Positions 49,396-58,801 of a DNA stretch of 64,000 bases are shown here, piece after piece. The stretch is from assembly GCA_934667475.1 (NCBI GenBank), contig CAKUMB010000003.1:1-64000 (forward strand). Direction: 5' to 3'. Origin of the DNA: an uncultured Muribaculaceae bacterium (GTDB taxonomy: Bacteria > Bacteroidota > Bacteroidia > Bacteroidales > Muribaculaceae). Under the pieces are notes generated by a model that worked only from the letters and a program-made list of their open reading frames with translations, was not told the origin of the DNA and searched no databases. The position numbers were made by a program, and so were the translations under genes. Position 1 is the stretch's first letter. Each line of letters opens with the position of its first letter.

Positions 49396-51741
49396 TCAGA
49401 ACGGGTAGCCCACCGAGAAATTAAATTCGCTGTCGCGCTTGAAGTGTGGCCTCAGCAGCGGCCAGTGCTCCTGCCCGGAGGCGGGATTGTGGGCCTTCAT
49501 GCCCATGTCGAGGCGCACCAGAAAATAATTGAAGTTCAGGCGCAGGCCGATGCCGTAGGCGGCTGCTATCTGCTCGTAGAACTTGCCGAAGCGGAACACA
49601 CCGCCCGGTTGGTCGGGATAGTCCTTTATGGTCCAGATGTTGCCGGCGTCAACAAACGCGGCCATCTCTATGACCCAAAACAGCTTGGCGCGATACTCAA
49701 TGTTGGCATCGAGCCTGATGTCGCCACACTGGTATATGAAGCTGTTTTGCGAATTGCTGGCGTTGAAGCTGCCGGGCCCCAGAGTGCGCACACCCCAGCC
49801 GCGCACGCCATTGGCACCGCCTGCATAGAAGCGCTTCTCAAACGGGGCCACGCTCGAATTGCCATAGGGCACTATCACTCCCGCTCCGGCATGGAATGTG
49901 AGCGAGTGGCGTGTGTTGAAGTTGTGGGTGATGGAGTAGTCGCCCTCCACTTTGAAATATTGCGAGTAGCGGATGCCAAACACCTTGTAGGCATCGCCCG
50001 CACTCTTGTGGCCGAAGGCCGCCGAGAAGGCGTGCAGCAGGTTGCCTGCGGTCTCAGCCGAAGCGCGGATGGTGTGGATGTTGGTCTGCAAGGCCGTTGA
50101 CAGCGGTGAACCGTCGACACGGTTGGTGTGGTAGTATGAGTAGCCCAGGCGCATAATCAGGTGGTCTTCGTAGGAGTAGCGCAGCAGGGGGTTGGCAATG
50201 CTGTCGAGAAAGTTGGCGCGGCTCTTGGGCAGATACACATAGTTGATGTCGAGCAGGTTGAATACATGGCGCTCAGTGTTACGGGCCTCGCTCCACACAT
50301 AGCGCCACGCGCCGCCGGCAATGATGCGGGTGTATTCGGGGCGGGCCTGATAGTCGAAGCTGGTGGCAAACTCAGTGGAGGCCTGCACGCGCTGCTTGAA
50401 GCTCTTTTTCAGAAACGGGCACTTAAACTTGGGATAGGTGATGCCCACTTCGGCCGAATATTCCGAATAGTTGTCGTTGATGAGGCCGTTGAGGTTGCCC
50501 GAGATGCTCTCGTAGCTGGCTTTGAGCTTAACGTTGAGCCGCTCACTGCCCTGCATGATGTTGCGGTGCTGGTAGTCGAGCCCCACGCCGAAGCCCAAAT
50601 CGCCCTCGCTGTTGGTACCCTCGAGCGACACAGAGGCCGTCTGCAGCTTGTCGCGGGTGAGCAGCACATACACATCGAGCAGCTGCTGGCCGCCTATGCG
50701 GCCCACGGGGCGCACGTCGATGTCGACAAACTTCACAATGTCGAGGCGGCCGAAAGCCTGATAGGTCTTGTCGATTTTTCTGGCGTCGTAGCGCTCGCCC
50801 GGCTCTATGTAGCAGCACTCCTCCAGCACACGGCGGCGCAGATAGTGGTCGCTGCCGTAAAACACGGTGTAGCCGTGATACAGTGCGGTGTCGGGAGCCG
50901 AATAGTTGCCATCGTGCATGGTCACGGGGTCGTAGTTGGTGACAAAAGTCACATTTCGCACATAGAACTCCTCGTGGCGTCCGGCGGTGTCGGCGTGCAG
51001 CTTTCCGGCTGCGGGCGCGGCCAAGTTGAGGGTTAGGTCGACATCGCGCGAGCCGGCTGCGGTGTCGGCAGTGAAGGTGATGTATTCCTTGTTGAAGGCA
51101 TAGTAGCCCCTGTTGCGCATATTGGCGGTGATCTGCAGCCGCTCGTCGTTGAGCTTATTGTGGTCGAACAGCGACTGGCTTCTCACCGGATATGCCGCAG
51201 TGTCGGCCAGCACTATGGAGCGCATCTGGCTGTCGGGCACATTGTAGGCCACCGAGCGCACACGGTAGGGCTCGTTGAGCCTCACGTCATAGCGCACCTT
51301 GGCTCGCTTGCGGTCAGGGTTGAGGGCCACATCGTAGGTCACCACGTTTTTCATATAGCCCTTGTTGGTGAGGGCCATCTGCAGCTGGTTGGCGCTGGCC
51401 ACGGTCAGTGAGGAGTCGTAGATTACGGGCGGCGCACCCACGCGGCGCACCCAGCGGTTGAACCATTTAGAGGAGTCGCGCCCCGACAGGTTGTAGAAGG
51501 CCAGCTGCAGGCGCAGCCCGCCCAGCACCTTGTGGTTCTCGGTTTGGCGCAGATAGTTCATCAGCGCTTTGCTCTTGATGGTGCTTGAAGTGTCGAGAAT
51601 GTTGATTTTCACGTCGTCGAGCAGATACTGCCCATCGGGCACATGGCGTGTGAGGCTGCACGCGCCCAAGCAAGCCGCCAGCACGAGCAGCGTGGCGCAC
51701 ATTGCTAATTGTCGGTAATGGCGTATCGAAAAATCAAACAT
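49396..51741 (-). CDS. tamL: Omp85-family translocation and assembly lipoprotein (TamL)
   Basis: From the ATG at 51741 the protein has 781 residues. A signal peptide ends in LGAC (Cys28; Cys24 is a second candidate). SLTRHVPDGQYLLDDVKINI follows, the N-terminus typical of the Bacteroidota TamA-like lipoproteins. POTRA-like repeats cover about 40-370, then a 16-strand barrel with GGANGVRGWGVRTLGPG near 665 (the VRGF/Y lid-lock motif of Omp85) and a terminal strand FNFSVGYPF. It acts with TamB in outer-membrane assembly. The TamB partner is not adjacent. A near-consensus promoter lies just upstream. Confidence 0.9.
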   Translation of the reverse strand: MFDFSIRHYRQLAMCATLLVLAACLGACSLTRHVPDGQYLLDDVKINILDTSSTIKSKALMNYLRQTENHKVLGGLRLQLAFYNLSGRDSSKWFNRWVRRVGAPPVIYDSSLTVASANQLQMALTNKGYMKNVVTYDVALNPDRKRAKVRYDVRLNEPYRVRSVAYNVPDSQMRSIVLADTAAYPVRSQSLFDHNKLNDERLQITANMRNRGYYAFNKEYITFTADTAAGSRDVDLTLNLAAPAAGKLHADTAGRHEEFYVRNVTFVTNYDPVTMHDGNYSAPDTALYHGYTVFYGSDHYLRRRVLEECCYIEPGERYDARKIDKTYQAFGRLDIVKFVDIDVRPVGRIGGQQLLDVYVLLTRDKLQTASVSLEGTNSEGDLGFGVGLDYQHRNIMQGSERLNVKLKASYESISGNLNGLINDNYSEYSAEVGITYPKFKCPFLKKSFKQRVQASTEFATSFDYQARPEYTRIIAGGAWRYVWSEARNTERHVFNLLDINYVYLPKSRANFLDSIANPLLRYSYEDHLIMRLGYSYYHTNRVDGSPLSTALQTNIHTIRASAETAGNLLHAFSAAFGHKSAGDAYKVFGIRYSQYFKVEGDYSITHNFNTRHSLTFHAGAGVIVPYGNSSVAPFEKRFYAGGANGVRGWGVRTLGPGSFNASNSQNSFIYQCGDIRLDANIEYRAKLFWVIEMAAFVDAGNIWTIKDYPDQPGGVFRFGKFYEQIAAAYGIGLRLNFNYFLVRLDMGMKAHNPASGQEHWPLLRPHFKRDSEFNFSVGYPF

Positions 51742-51759
51742 AACATTTCTAATGTAGTG

Positions 51760-51790
51760 CAAAAATACTTGCTTTTGCACTATTGGCAAA
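51760..51790 (-). promoter_or_regulatory. Promoter of tamL
   Basis: On the minus strand TTTG (51787-51790), 19 bp, TATTTTTG (51760-51767). The ATG is 18 bp downstream. Confidence 0.82.
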
Positions 51791-51834
51791 ACTTATTGCC
51801 GCATTTTTGAGAGCCTTGCTCTCATGTAAAACGA

Positions 51835-51865
51835 AAGCCGCCGGAACGATAAATTCCAGCGGCTT
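51835..51865 (-). terminator. Terminator of tRNA-Val
   Basis: AAGCCGC (51835-51841) pairs with GCGGCTT (51859-51865), with an inner GGAA/TTCC, followed on the minus strand by TCGTTTTAC. Confidence 0.75.
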
Positions 51866-51877
51866 GTCCTGCTTGGG

Positions 51878-51952
51878 TGGGTGCTGAGGGATTCGAACCC
51901 CCGACCCTCTGCTTGTAAGGCAGATGCTCTGAACCAGCTGAGCTAAGCACCC
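51878..51952 (-). tRNA. tRNA-Val (TAC)
   Basis: The minus strand folds as a 75-base tRNA: acceptor GGGTGCT/AGCACCC, D arm TTAGCTCAGCTGGTTCAGAG, anticodon stem TCTGC CTTACAA GCAGA with anticodon TAC, and T arm GGGGG TTCGAAT CCCTC. Discriminator A. CCA is not encoded. Confidence 0.97.
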
Positions 51953-51972
51953 ATTGCGTTTGAATTGCGGTG

Positions 51973-52004
51973 CAAAGGTACACAACATTTTCCAATCCAC
52001 CAAA
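51973..52004 (-). promoter_or_regulatory. Promoter of tRNA-Val
   Basis: On the minus strand TTTG (52001-52004), 20 bp, TACCTTTG (51973-51980). The same TACCTTTG element precedes the initiator tRNA at 14601. Confidence 0.75.
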
Positions 52005-52035
52005 TTTCAACGCACTTTTTTGCCATTTTATTAAA

Positions 52036-52079
52036 TGAGCGTTAAAAAAATGACTGAGGGGCCGCCCGACTTTCGTCTG
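52036..52079 (-). terminator. Terminator of the fibronectin-type T9SS protein gene
   Basis: GAGGGGCCGCC (52046-52056) pairs with GGCGGCCCCTC (52069-52079), followed on the minus strand by AGTCATTTTTTTAAC. Confidence 0.88.
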
Positions 52080-52113
52080 GCGGCCCCTCGGCTTTATTGT
52101 TGGGTATGAGTTA

Positions 52114-53934
52114 TTACATTGCAATCTTTGCTACCTTGGCGCCGGCCTTCACCAGCACCACGCCCTTGGCGGCGAGCTGGATTGAAGTGGTGCCTGCGGG
52201 CACAGTGCCACTGTAGAGCACGCGGCCACTGAGGTCGTACACAGCCACCTGTGTGGGCTCGGCCACAGTCACCTCCACCACACCAGCCTTTGCCGACACC
52301 GAGGCTGTGGCGGCAACCGCCGTCTCCACGCCGGTGACAGGCGTCACTGAAATCTCGTTTGACTCGTCACTGTAGATGTCGGTGATTTCGGCCGATGAGT
52401 CCACTGTTTCGGCTATTGCCTTAACGGTGTAGGTGTATTTCACATCACTGCTCATTTCGAACGATGTGTACACATCGTAGTTTGTTCCATCGGTTTGAAT
52501 AATCCTCTCTATTTCACGCAGCACATAGCCAGCGGGCACCTGCTGCTTGATGTTGAAGTCGTCGACAAACACCTTGTGGCTGCCTGAATACACGAGCTCG
52601 AGCGCCACAGAGGCACCGCCCTTTGTGAAGTTGATGGCGTAATTCTTGAAGCCTTCACCAAGAATCACTTCCTGGCTTTCAAGCACCGAGTCGCTGGCGT
52701 TGACCAGATTCACGACGAGGGTGTCGCCAGAGGCCATTTGGCCATAGCTGCCGCAGGCCATGTTGATGTTGGCGGTGAATTTGCCGGAATTGTTGCTCAA
52801 ATCGAGGTAGGGAGTGGCGAGCGAAGCCGATGCCGAACCGAAGGGCGAAAGAGCCAGACGGCCTCCGGCATAGGCGTGATTCACGGCATACCATCCGGGC
52901 ACCTTGGTGTAGGCGTCGAGGTATTCCTGAATTTTGCCAAACTCCACCTGCTCGAGCGAGCCACTTGTGATGTCGTTGAAGTTTTCGCTGAGCATGGTCA
53001 CCTCACCGGCACTTGCCATGGTAGTGTTGCGATACACATTAAGTTCGTAGGCATAGGCGTCGGCCACCGACTGCCAGTTGGCCGTAAACGAGTTGGCCTT
53101 GACGTTGGTGGCAGCGAGGGCCACAGGAGCGTCGAGGCTCTTGATGACTTTCACCACGCGCACCTCGTCGCTGTAGTCGCTCACGCCAACGCCGTTGGTG
53201 GCGCGCACAGTGAAGTAGTATTGCGTGCCGGCGCTGAGGCCGGTCACCTTCTTGCTGGTTGTTGTCACGGTGTCGTTGTGCAGCGTATACTGCTTGCTGC
53301 CATCGGCCGCTTTAGAATACACATCGAGGATATATGCCTTAGCGCCAGTGACACGCTTCCAGCTGGCTGTGAACGCAGTGCCGTCGGCATTGGTGGGCTG
53401 GTAGGGGTCGGGAGCCGGGAAGAACTCAGGACTTGTCTCAACGGCAAGGCTGTCGATGAGCGAGCCATTGAACGTGAGGCTGGGCTCGATGGTGATTTGG
53501 CTGAGCGATGAGCCGCCGCCAACCACAAACTGGATGGTGTGCCACTTGTCGTCGGACACGATAAAGGTCTTGGTGGTGCTGTAGCCAAGCGAGAACTTAA
53601 CCACGGCGCCCGACTCCGAGAGGCTGCGGTAGCGGCAGGTGATGCGCACCACGCCACTGTTGGCGCTCATATTGTAGCGTGCGGTCTTGAGGTTGCCGCC
53701 GTCGCCAAGCTTGAGCATGCCGCCTGCTTCATACACATATTTGCCGCTCCAGCCGGTGAGGGTCTTCGACAGTTTGCCCGACGAGTAGGTGGAAATGTCG
53801 TCGCTGGCGGGGTTGCTTTCACTGCCCTCGGTAAAGGCCGAGAAGCCCTCGGCGAATATCACGGTGGGGTCGGCGGCCCACATCATCGACACCGATGCAA
53901 GGGCCATGATTAACGAAAGTAATGCTTTTCTCAT
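52114..53934 (-). CDS. T9SS-secreted protein with fibronectin type III-like domains
   Basis: The 606-residue protein has a signal peptide (MRKALLSLIMALASVSMMWA) and a beta-jelly-roll-like region with FAEGFSAFTEGSES and YSTTKTFIVSDDKWHTIQFVV. Fibronectin III-like modules follow: FTASWKRVTGAKAYILDVY to FTVRATNGVGVSDYSDEV near 185-260, and FTANWQSVADAYAYELNVYR near 280-300. A second jelly-roll with LALSPFGSASASLATPYLDL comes next. The C-terminal 70 residues are a T9SS sorting domain (VAVYDLSGRVLYSGTVPAG). No catalytic site is seen; adhesion or substrate binding at the surface is plausible. Transcribed alone. Confidence 0.83.
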   Translation of the reverse strand: MRKALLSLIMALASVSMMWAADPTVIFAEGFSAFTEGSESNPASDDISTYSSGKLSKTLTGWSGKYVYEAGGMLKLGDGGNLKTARYNMSANSGVVRITCRYRSLSESGAVVKFSLGYSTTKTFIVSDDKWHTIQFVVGGGSSLSQITIEPSLTFNGSLIDSLAVETSPEFFPAPDPYQPTNADGTAFTASWKRVTGAKAYILDVYSKAADGSKQYTLHNDTVTTTSKKVTGLSAGTQYYFTVRATNGVGVSDYSDEVRVVKVIKSLDAPVALAATNVKANSFTANWQSVADAYAYELNVYRNTTMASAGEVTMLSENFNDITSGSLEQVEFGKIQEYLDAYTKVPGWYAVNHAYAGGRLALSPFGSASASLATPYLDLSNNSGKFTANINMACGSYGQMASGDTLVVNLVNASDSVLESQEVILGEGFKNYAINFTKGGASVALELVYSGSHKVFVDDFNIKQQVPAGYVLREIERIIQTDGTNYDVYTSFEMSSDVKYTYTVKAIAETVDSSAEITDIYSDESNEISVTPVTGVETAVAATASVSAKAGVVEVTVAEPTQVAVYDLSGRVLYSGTVPAGTTSIQLAAKGVVLVKAGAKVAKIAM

Positions 53935-54060
53935 TTAAATGACTGTTTGTTTCTATTGTGATTTCTAAAAATTTTGCACTTCATAGGCATAGGAGTGCAA
54001 AATTAGTGAATTTATCGCAAACAGAGTAACTCATATCACGTTTTTTAACTATAAAACACA
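53935..54060. other. Upstream region of the fibronectin-type protein gene
   Basis: TAATTTTG on the minus strand (53998-54005) is a possible -7 element. No -33 match is clear at 19-20 bp. Nothing else is seen. Confidence 0.35.
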
Positions 54061-54106
54061 CATCGGGCGCCAATAGCGGCACTGATGCCAGCCTTGGCGC
54101 CCGATG
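54061..54106 (-). terminator. Hairpin terminator after the TPR gene
   Basis: CATCGGGCGCCAA (54061-54073) pairs with TTGGCGCCCGATG (54094-54106), a perfect 13-bp stem followed on the minus strand by TGTGTTTTATAG. Confidence 0.8.
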
Positions 54107-54141
54107 ACACACGTTATCGCTTGGGTAGCGCGAGCCCCCCT

Positions 54142-55752
54142 TTATTTCACTGCAAAGTTGTCGCCATATTGGCTGACCAGAGCGGCAAACTGCGGATGGC
54201 GGCGCACCAGCTTGAGGTTGACGTAGGGTTCCTCGCTAACGCTAACCTCAAATGCGCTGCCATATCCGTTGGCCAAAGCAGCCTCGAGATATTTGTAGGC
54301 CTGGTCGTTGTCGCCCATGTCGCTCAGCAGAGCCGAGGCGTAGTAGTAGGCCTGTCCGCCAGTGATGGTGTTGTCGGCGATGATTTTTTCGGCCCATTGG
54401 CGCGCCTCATCGGTGCGGCCCAGCTCGTGCAGGGCAAAGCCGCGCAGGCTGGCCATGTCGGAGCCGCCCAGCAGCACCTTCTGGAAGTCGGCGTTGGCTG
54501 CGTCGGCATTGCGCAGGCGGTATTTGTTCACCCATCCGCGCAGCAGCAGCGCCTCAGCGTTTGAGGCGTCGGTCATAACGGCCTGGTTGAGCAGCGGCAG
54601 AGCCTCCTTGTCCTTGCGCATGGCCACAAACACGCGGGCACGCGCTATGAGGGCGGGCACATAGGTGGCGTTGATGGCCGAAGCCTGATTGGCGGCGTTG
54701 AGGGCAACCGTAAGGTTGTCCGCCCCGCTGTGGGCAAGGATGCGCGACTTAAGAATGTAGTAGTCGGGCTCGCCCGAGCGCTTGTCGATGGCCTTGTTTA
54801 CGAGGTCGAGAGCTGCATCCATGTCGTTGAGCTGGAATTGGCACATGGCAGCATCGTAGCACACGGCATCGTTGTCGAGCAGATTGTTGTCGATCACCGA
54901 CTGCAGGCGGCGCAGGGCCTGGCCGTAGTGGTTGTGGGCCATAGCCACCGAGGCGCTGATGCGGTAGTAGGTGGCCACGCGCGGTGCCTTGCTTATGGCA
55001 TCGTCGAGGGCTGCCATCACATCGGCATAGTTGGTGTTGGCCATGTCGAAGATTTCGCTGATGGCCAACGAAGTGTTGTTGCCGCTGAGGGCATAGATGT
55101 AGTTTTTGGCGGCAGCCTTGTTCTCGCCCATCATTTTCAGCACATCGGCGCGGTTGACATACACCTGCGACTCGGCGGGAAACAGTTCCACAGCCTTGTC
55201 GATGTAGTTGGCGGCACGCTCATAGTTCTGTCGCTTGGCCTCAACCTTGCCCAGCCAGTAGAGGGCGTCGTAGTTGCGCGGATTATCGCGCATGATGATT
55301 TGGAAGTTCTTTTCGGCCGCGTCGAGGTCACCCATCTTGTAGCTGAGTTTGCCCATCATGTCGATGCAGGCCAGCGACGACGGGTTGATTCCGGCCGCAG
55401 CCTGCAAGTCGGCGAGCTCGCCGTCGAGGTTGTTGCGGTCGTCGTTGAGCTTGGCGCGCAGCATATAGGCGTCGAAGCGCAATTCCTTTTCCTTTTCGGG
55501 AACCGCCTTGAGCACGCCGTTCACATCGTCGAGCGCGCGGCGGCCGTCGCCGTTGAAGTAGTATTGGTTGGCACGGGCAAACAGTGTGGCATAGTCGTCG
55601 GGGTGTTCGCGCAGCTGGTCGTTATACACGCCCATCACGGCCTCGTTGATCTTACGCTTGGTGTCCTGGTCGCTGTTGGGTACCTGAGCCACGGCTGCCG
55701 ACACTGCAAACACAGCCGCGACCGCAGCCAGCAAAAGTTGTTTGATGTTCAT
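54142..55752 (-). CDS. Exported tetratricopeptide repeat protein
   Basis: The 536-residue protein has a signal peptide (MNIKQLLLAAVAAVFAVSAAVA). At least ten TPR-like helical hairpins follow from about 45 to 510, for example HPDDYATLFARANQYYFNGDGRRALDDVNG in part, NPRNYDALYWLGKVEAKRQNYERAANYIDKAV in part, and QAYYYASALLSDMGDNDQAYKYLEAAL in part. It is probably a periplasmic scaffold. No enzymatic domain is present. It is the last gene of a long co-directional run and lies 30 bp after kdsA. Confidence 0.88.
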   Translation of the reverse strand: MNIKQLLLAAVAAVFAVSAAVAQVPNSDQDTKRKINEAVMGVYNDQLREHPDDYATLFARANQYYFNGDGRRALDDVNGVLKAVPEKEKELRFDAYMLRAKLNDDRNNLDGELADLQAAAGINPSSLACIDMMGKLSYKMGDLDAAEKNFQIIMRDNPRNYDALYWLGKVEAKRQNYERAANYIDKAVELFPAESQVYVNRADVLKMMGENKAAAKNYIYALSGNNTSLAISEIFDMANTNYADVMAALDDAISKAPRVATYYRISASVAMAHNHYGQALRRLQSVIDNNLLDNDAVCYDAAMCQFQLNDMDAALDLVNKAIDKRSGEPDYYILKSRILAHSGADNLTVALNAANQASAINATYVPALIARARVFVAMRKDKEALPLLNQAVMTDASNAEALLLRGWVNKYRLRNADAANADFQKVLLGGSDMASLRGFALHELGRTDEARQWAEKIIADNTITGGQAYYYASALLSDMGDNDQAYKYLEAALANGYGSAFEVSVSEEPYVNLKLVRRHPQFAALVSQYGDNFAVK

Positions 55753-55782
55753 ATGATTATTCTGCTATTGATTTTCACACAT

Positions 55783-56607
55783 TCACTTGATTTCATTGAT
55801 TTCGTTCACGGCCCGGCGCAGCGCGGTGAGGCGGCGCAGCAGTCCGTCGACCAAGTCGAGGCACAGCATGTTGGCCCCGTCACTCTTGGCCTCGGCGGGA
55901 TTGGGGTGCGTCTCCATAAACAGGCCGTCGGCACCGGTGGCAATTGCGGCGCGGGCAATGGTCTCGATCAGCTCGGGGCGACCACCGGTGACACCCACCG
56001 TCTGGTTGGGCTGTTGCAGCGAGTGGGTGATGTCGACAATCACGGGTGCATACTGCCTCATCACGGGCACTCCACGGAAATCGACTATCAGGTCTTGGTA
56101 GCCAAACGTGGTTCCGCGCTCGGTGATGGCCACATCAGTGTTGCCGGCGTCAATCACCTTTTGCACGGCAAAGCGCATGGCTTCGGGCGACAGAAACTGG
56201 CCCTTTTTCACATTCACCATGCGGCCTGTGCGGGCGGCAGCCACCAGCAAGTCGGTCTGGCGGCAAAGGAATGCCGGAATTTGCAGCACGTCGACGTATT
56301 GCGCGGCCATGCCGGCCTCATCCGGGGTGTGGATGTCGGTCACCACCGGCACGTGGAAAGTGTCGGCAACCTTGCGTAGTATTTTAAGAGCCTTCTCGTC
56401 GCCGATGCCCGTAAACGAGTCGATGCGCGAGCGGTTGGCCTTGCGGTAGCTGCCCTTGAACACGAATGGGATGTGCAGCTCGCTGGTGACGGCCACAAGG
56501 CGCTCGGCAATGTCAAGAGCCATTTTCTCGCCCTCAATCACACACGGGCCGGCAAGCAGGAAAAAGTTGCCGCCGGGCGATGACGTTAGTCGGTCGATTG
56601 TATTCAT
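55783..56607 (-). CDS. kdsA: 3-deoxy-8-phosphooctulonate synthase
   Basis: The 274-residue enzyme condenses arabinose 5-phosphate and PEP to Kdo 8-phosphate for the lipopolysaccharide core. Family blocks are LLAGPCVIEGEKMAL (17-31), FKGSYRKANRSRIDSFTG (50-67), VVTDIHTPDEA, LQIPAFLCRQTDLL and MNVKKGQFLSPEAM type (VNVKKGQFLSP). GLFMETHPNPAEAKSDGANML near the C-terminus provides metal/PEP contacts. NVKKGQ follows the usual pattern, and Cys at CVIEGE position suggests the metal-dependent class may apply, but this is not certain. In a run with rsmE and the TPR gene. Confidence 0.96.
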   Translation of the reverse strand: MNTIDRLTSSPGGNFFLLAGPCVIEGEKMALDIAERLVAVTSELHIPFVFKGSYRKANRSRIDSFTGIGDEKALKILRKVADTFHVPVVTDIHTPDEAGMAAQYVDVLQIPAFLCRQTDLLVAAARTGRMVNVKKGQFLSPEAMRFAVQKVIDAGNTDVAITERGTTFGYQDLIVDFRGVPVMRQYAPVIVDITHSLQQPNQTVGVTGGRPELIETIARAAIATGADGLFMETHPNPAEAKSDGANMLCLDLVDGLLRRLTALRRAVNEINEIK

Positions 56608-56673
56608 ATCGTCTTTTTACACGTATTTTAATTGTCGTTATTAATTTTCGCAATCTTTTTTTTGGGGGCCAGG

Positions 56674-57393
56674 TCACTTGGCCGCCATGTCGAGGGCATG
56701 GCACAGTGCACAGGCAAATGTGGCCGCCGTCTCGGTGCGCAGGCGGCTCTCGCCCAGCGACACAGGCACGAATCCAGCTGCCAGCGCGGCCTGCACCTCA
56801 TCGGGGTCGAAATCGCCCTCGGGACCTATCAGCACCATGGTGTCGCGGCCGGGGCGGTAGGCCTGGGCCAGACTGACGCGCTTTTCGCGCGGCAGGCAGG
56901 GGTCGACGTAGGCAATGAAGCGGTCGCCGTCAAAGGGCTCGGCCAGCAGCTGAGATAGCGGCATCATTTCATCGAGCCGCGGCAATTGCGCCTTGAGGCT
57001 CTGCTTCATGGCCGCCACCATGATTTTCTGCACGCGCTCGGTCTTGAGTACGCGGCGCTCGCTGTTGCGGCACAGCAGCGGCACTATGCGGTCCACCCCC
57101 ATCTCGGTGCACTTCTCGGCCATCCACTCGATGCGGTCCATGTTTTTAGTGGGCGATATGCCTATCACCACCTTGTGGCCCCAGTGCGGAGGCACGTTCT
57201 GGCTATCCACCACCTCAAGGGAGCAGTGCTTGGCATGGGCCAGCGCAATGCGGCACGTGTAGAGTGTGCCCGCACCGTCGACCACCTCGATGAGGTCGCC
57301 CTCGGCCATGCGCAGCACTTTGACGCAGTGGCGCGACTCCTCCTCGGGCAGGGTGAGCGTGGAGGCTATTTGCGGAGCATAGAACCTGTGCAT
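56674..57393 (-). CDS. rsmE: 16S rRNA (uracil1498-N3)-methyltransferase
   Basis: The 239-residue SPOUT-fold protein has an N-terminal PUA-like part (MHRFYAPQIASTLTLPEEESRHCVKVLRM) and the knotted methyltransferase part. RIEWMAEKCTEMGVDRIVPLLCRNSERR (about 108-135) and MVLIGPEGDFDPDEV (about 186-200) are visible, with SLGESRLRTETAATFA closing the SAM site. It methylates U1498 of 16S rRNA using S-adenosylmethionine. Gaps of 57-66 bp on each side place it in the same run as kdsA. Confidence 0.96.
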   Translation of the reverse strand: MHRFYAPQIASTLTLPEEESRHCVKVLRMAEGDLIEVVDGAGTLYTCRIALAHAKHCSLEVVDSQNVPPHWGHKVVIGISPTKNMDRIEWMAEKCTEMGVDRIVPLLCRNSERRVLKTERVQKIMVAAMKQSLKAQLPRLDEMMPLSQLLAEPFDGDRFIAYVDPCLPREKRVSLAQAYRPGRDTMVLIGPEGDFDPDEVQAALAAGFVPVSLGESRLRTETAATFACALCHALDMAAK

Positions 57394-57450
57394 TTTTTCT
57401 TATCTGTTATATGTTGAATAACCTAAATTCATCACACACGCCCGTCGGCA

Positions 57451-58755
57451 TCACTTGGCCTGCTCGCGCTTGTAGGGGAAGATGAGCATAAACGCCAGGG
57501 CCACCACCAGGGCAAAGCCTGCGAATATGAACCATGCCGTGCTCCACTCGCCCAGCAGATAACCGCTGTCGTTCCACTGGCAATAGTGATTGATCACCTC
57601 GCCGGCTGCAAGGGTGCCGATGGTGGCACCGAGGCCGTTGGTCATGAGCATGAACAGTCCCTGGCCCGAGGCGCGCACCGACGGCTCGCACTCGCGGTCG
57701 ACAAAGAGGCCGCCCGACACGTTGAAGAAGTCGAAGGCCACGCCATAGACCACGCACGAGAGAATGAACAGAATCACGCCCGGGAAGGCGGGGTTGCCAA
57801 GGCCGAAGAAGCCGAAGCGCAGCACCCAGGCAAACATGGCAATGAGCATAACCGTCTTAATGCCGTAGCGCTTAAGGAAGAACGGGATGAGCAATATGCA
57901 CAGAGCCTCGGCCACCTGCGAGAGCGACACAAGCATTGTGGCATTGTTGGCGCCGAAGGTGTCGGCCATGGCGGGAATGCCCTTGAAGCTGGTGATGAAC
58001 GGCGTGGCGTAGCCGTTGGTCACCTGCAGCGACATGCCCAGCAGGGCCGAGAATATGAAGAACAGGGCCATGCGGCGCTGCTTGAACAGCTTGAAGGCGT
58101 TGAGGCCAAGCATCTCGGCCATCGACTGCGACGGCTTCTTCACCAGCTTGCACTGCGGCAGAGTGAGGCAGTAGAAGAACAGCACCAGGCCCAGCACGCC
58201 CGACACCAGGAATTGCATGTAGGTGTACTGGAACTTGCTGCCGCTATCGGCCAGCGTGAACGACAGCGAGCCGCCATCCCACACGGCACAGTTGACAAAC
58301 CACATGGTGGCAATGAAGCCCACCGTGCCAAACACGCGGATGGGCGGAAAGTCTTTCACCGTGTCGCGGCCGTGATTCTTGAGTATGGTGAATGCCGTGG
58401 TGTTGGCCAGGGCAAGGGTGGGCATATAGAATGCCACACTCACAGTGTAGAGTGCAATGAAGGCCGCCTTGTCGGGCTGCTCTGCCGCCATGCCCATGCA
58501 GCACAGTCCTATCATGGCCGCGCCGGCAAGCAGGTGGCAAATGCCCAGCAGGCGCTGCGGCTGAATGTATTTGTCGGCCACGATGCCCATGATGGTGGGC
58601 ATGAATATCGACACTATGCCCTGAATGGCATAGAACCATGAGATTTCGGCTCCCATACCGGCGCGTCCCAAGTAGTTGCCCATGCAGGTGAGGTAAGCGC
58701 CCCACACGGCAAACTCGAGAAAGTTCATTACGATGAGTTTGAGTTTTAAGTTCAT
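57451..58755 (-). CDS. Nucleoside permease-like MFS transporter (NupG/XapB type)
   Basis: The 434-residue protein has about 12 membrane segments. It opens with MNLKLKLIVMNFLEFAVWGAYLTCMGNYLG, close to the NupG/XapB nucleoside:H+ symporter signature, and has GIVADKYIQPQRLLGICHLLAG (about 55-78) and FVDRECEPSVRASGQGLFMLMTNGLGATIG near 345-375. It likely imports nucleosides across the inner membrane. Specific substrate not determined. Between the bifunctional-nuclease-family gene and rsmE in the same transcription direction. Confidence 0.88.
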   Translation of the reverse strand: MNLKLKLIVMNFLEFAVWGAYLTCMGNYLGRAGMGAEISWFYAIQGIVSIFMPTIMGIVADKYIQPQRLLGICHLLAGAAMIGLCCMGMAAEQPDKAAFIALYTVSVAFYMPTLALANTTAFTILKNHGRDTVKDFPPIRVFGTVGFIATMWFVNCAVWDGGSLSFTLADSGSKFQYTYMQFLVSGVLGLVLFFYCLTLPQCKLVKKPSQSMAEMLGLNAFKLFKQRRMALFFIFSALLGMSLQVTNGYATPFITSFKGIPAMADTFGANNATMLVSLSQVAEALCILLIPFFLKRYGIKTVMLIAMFAWVLRFGFFGLGNPAFPGVILFILSCVVYGVAFDFFNVSGGLFVDRECEPSVRASGQGLFMLMTNGLGATIGTLAAGEVINHYCQWNDSGYLLGEWSTAWFIFAGFALVVALAFMLIFPYKREQAK

Positions 58756-58801
58756 TTCTTTAATGCTGTTATGCGAAGATTAATATGCTGTTTGATTTGT
58801 C

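Noticed and set aside
51749..52124. Two short minus-strand frames near 51.7-52.1 kb
   Set aside because: They read through tRNA-Val, its promoter and terminators.
54730..56379. A 549-codon plus-strand frame across the TPR gene and kdsA
   Set aside because: It crosses two genuine minus-strand genes and their spacer, and lacks signal peptide, motif or promoter.
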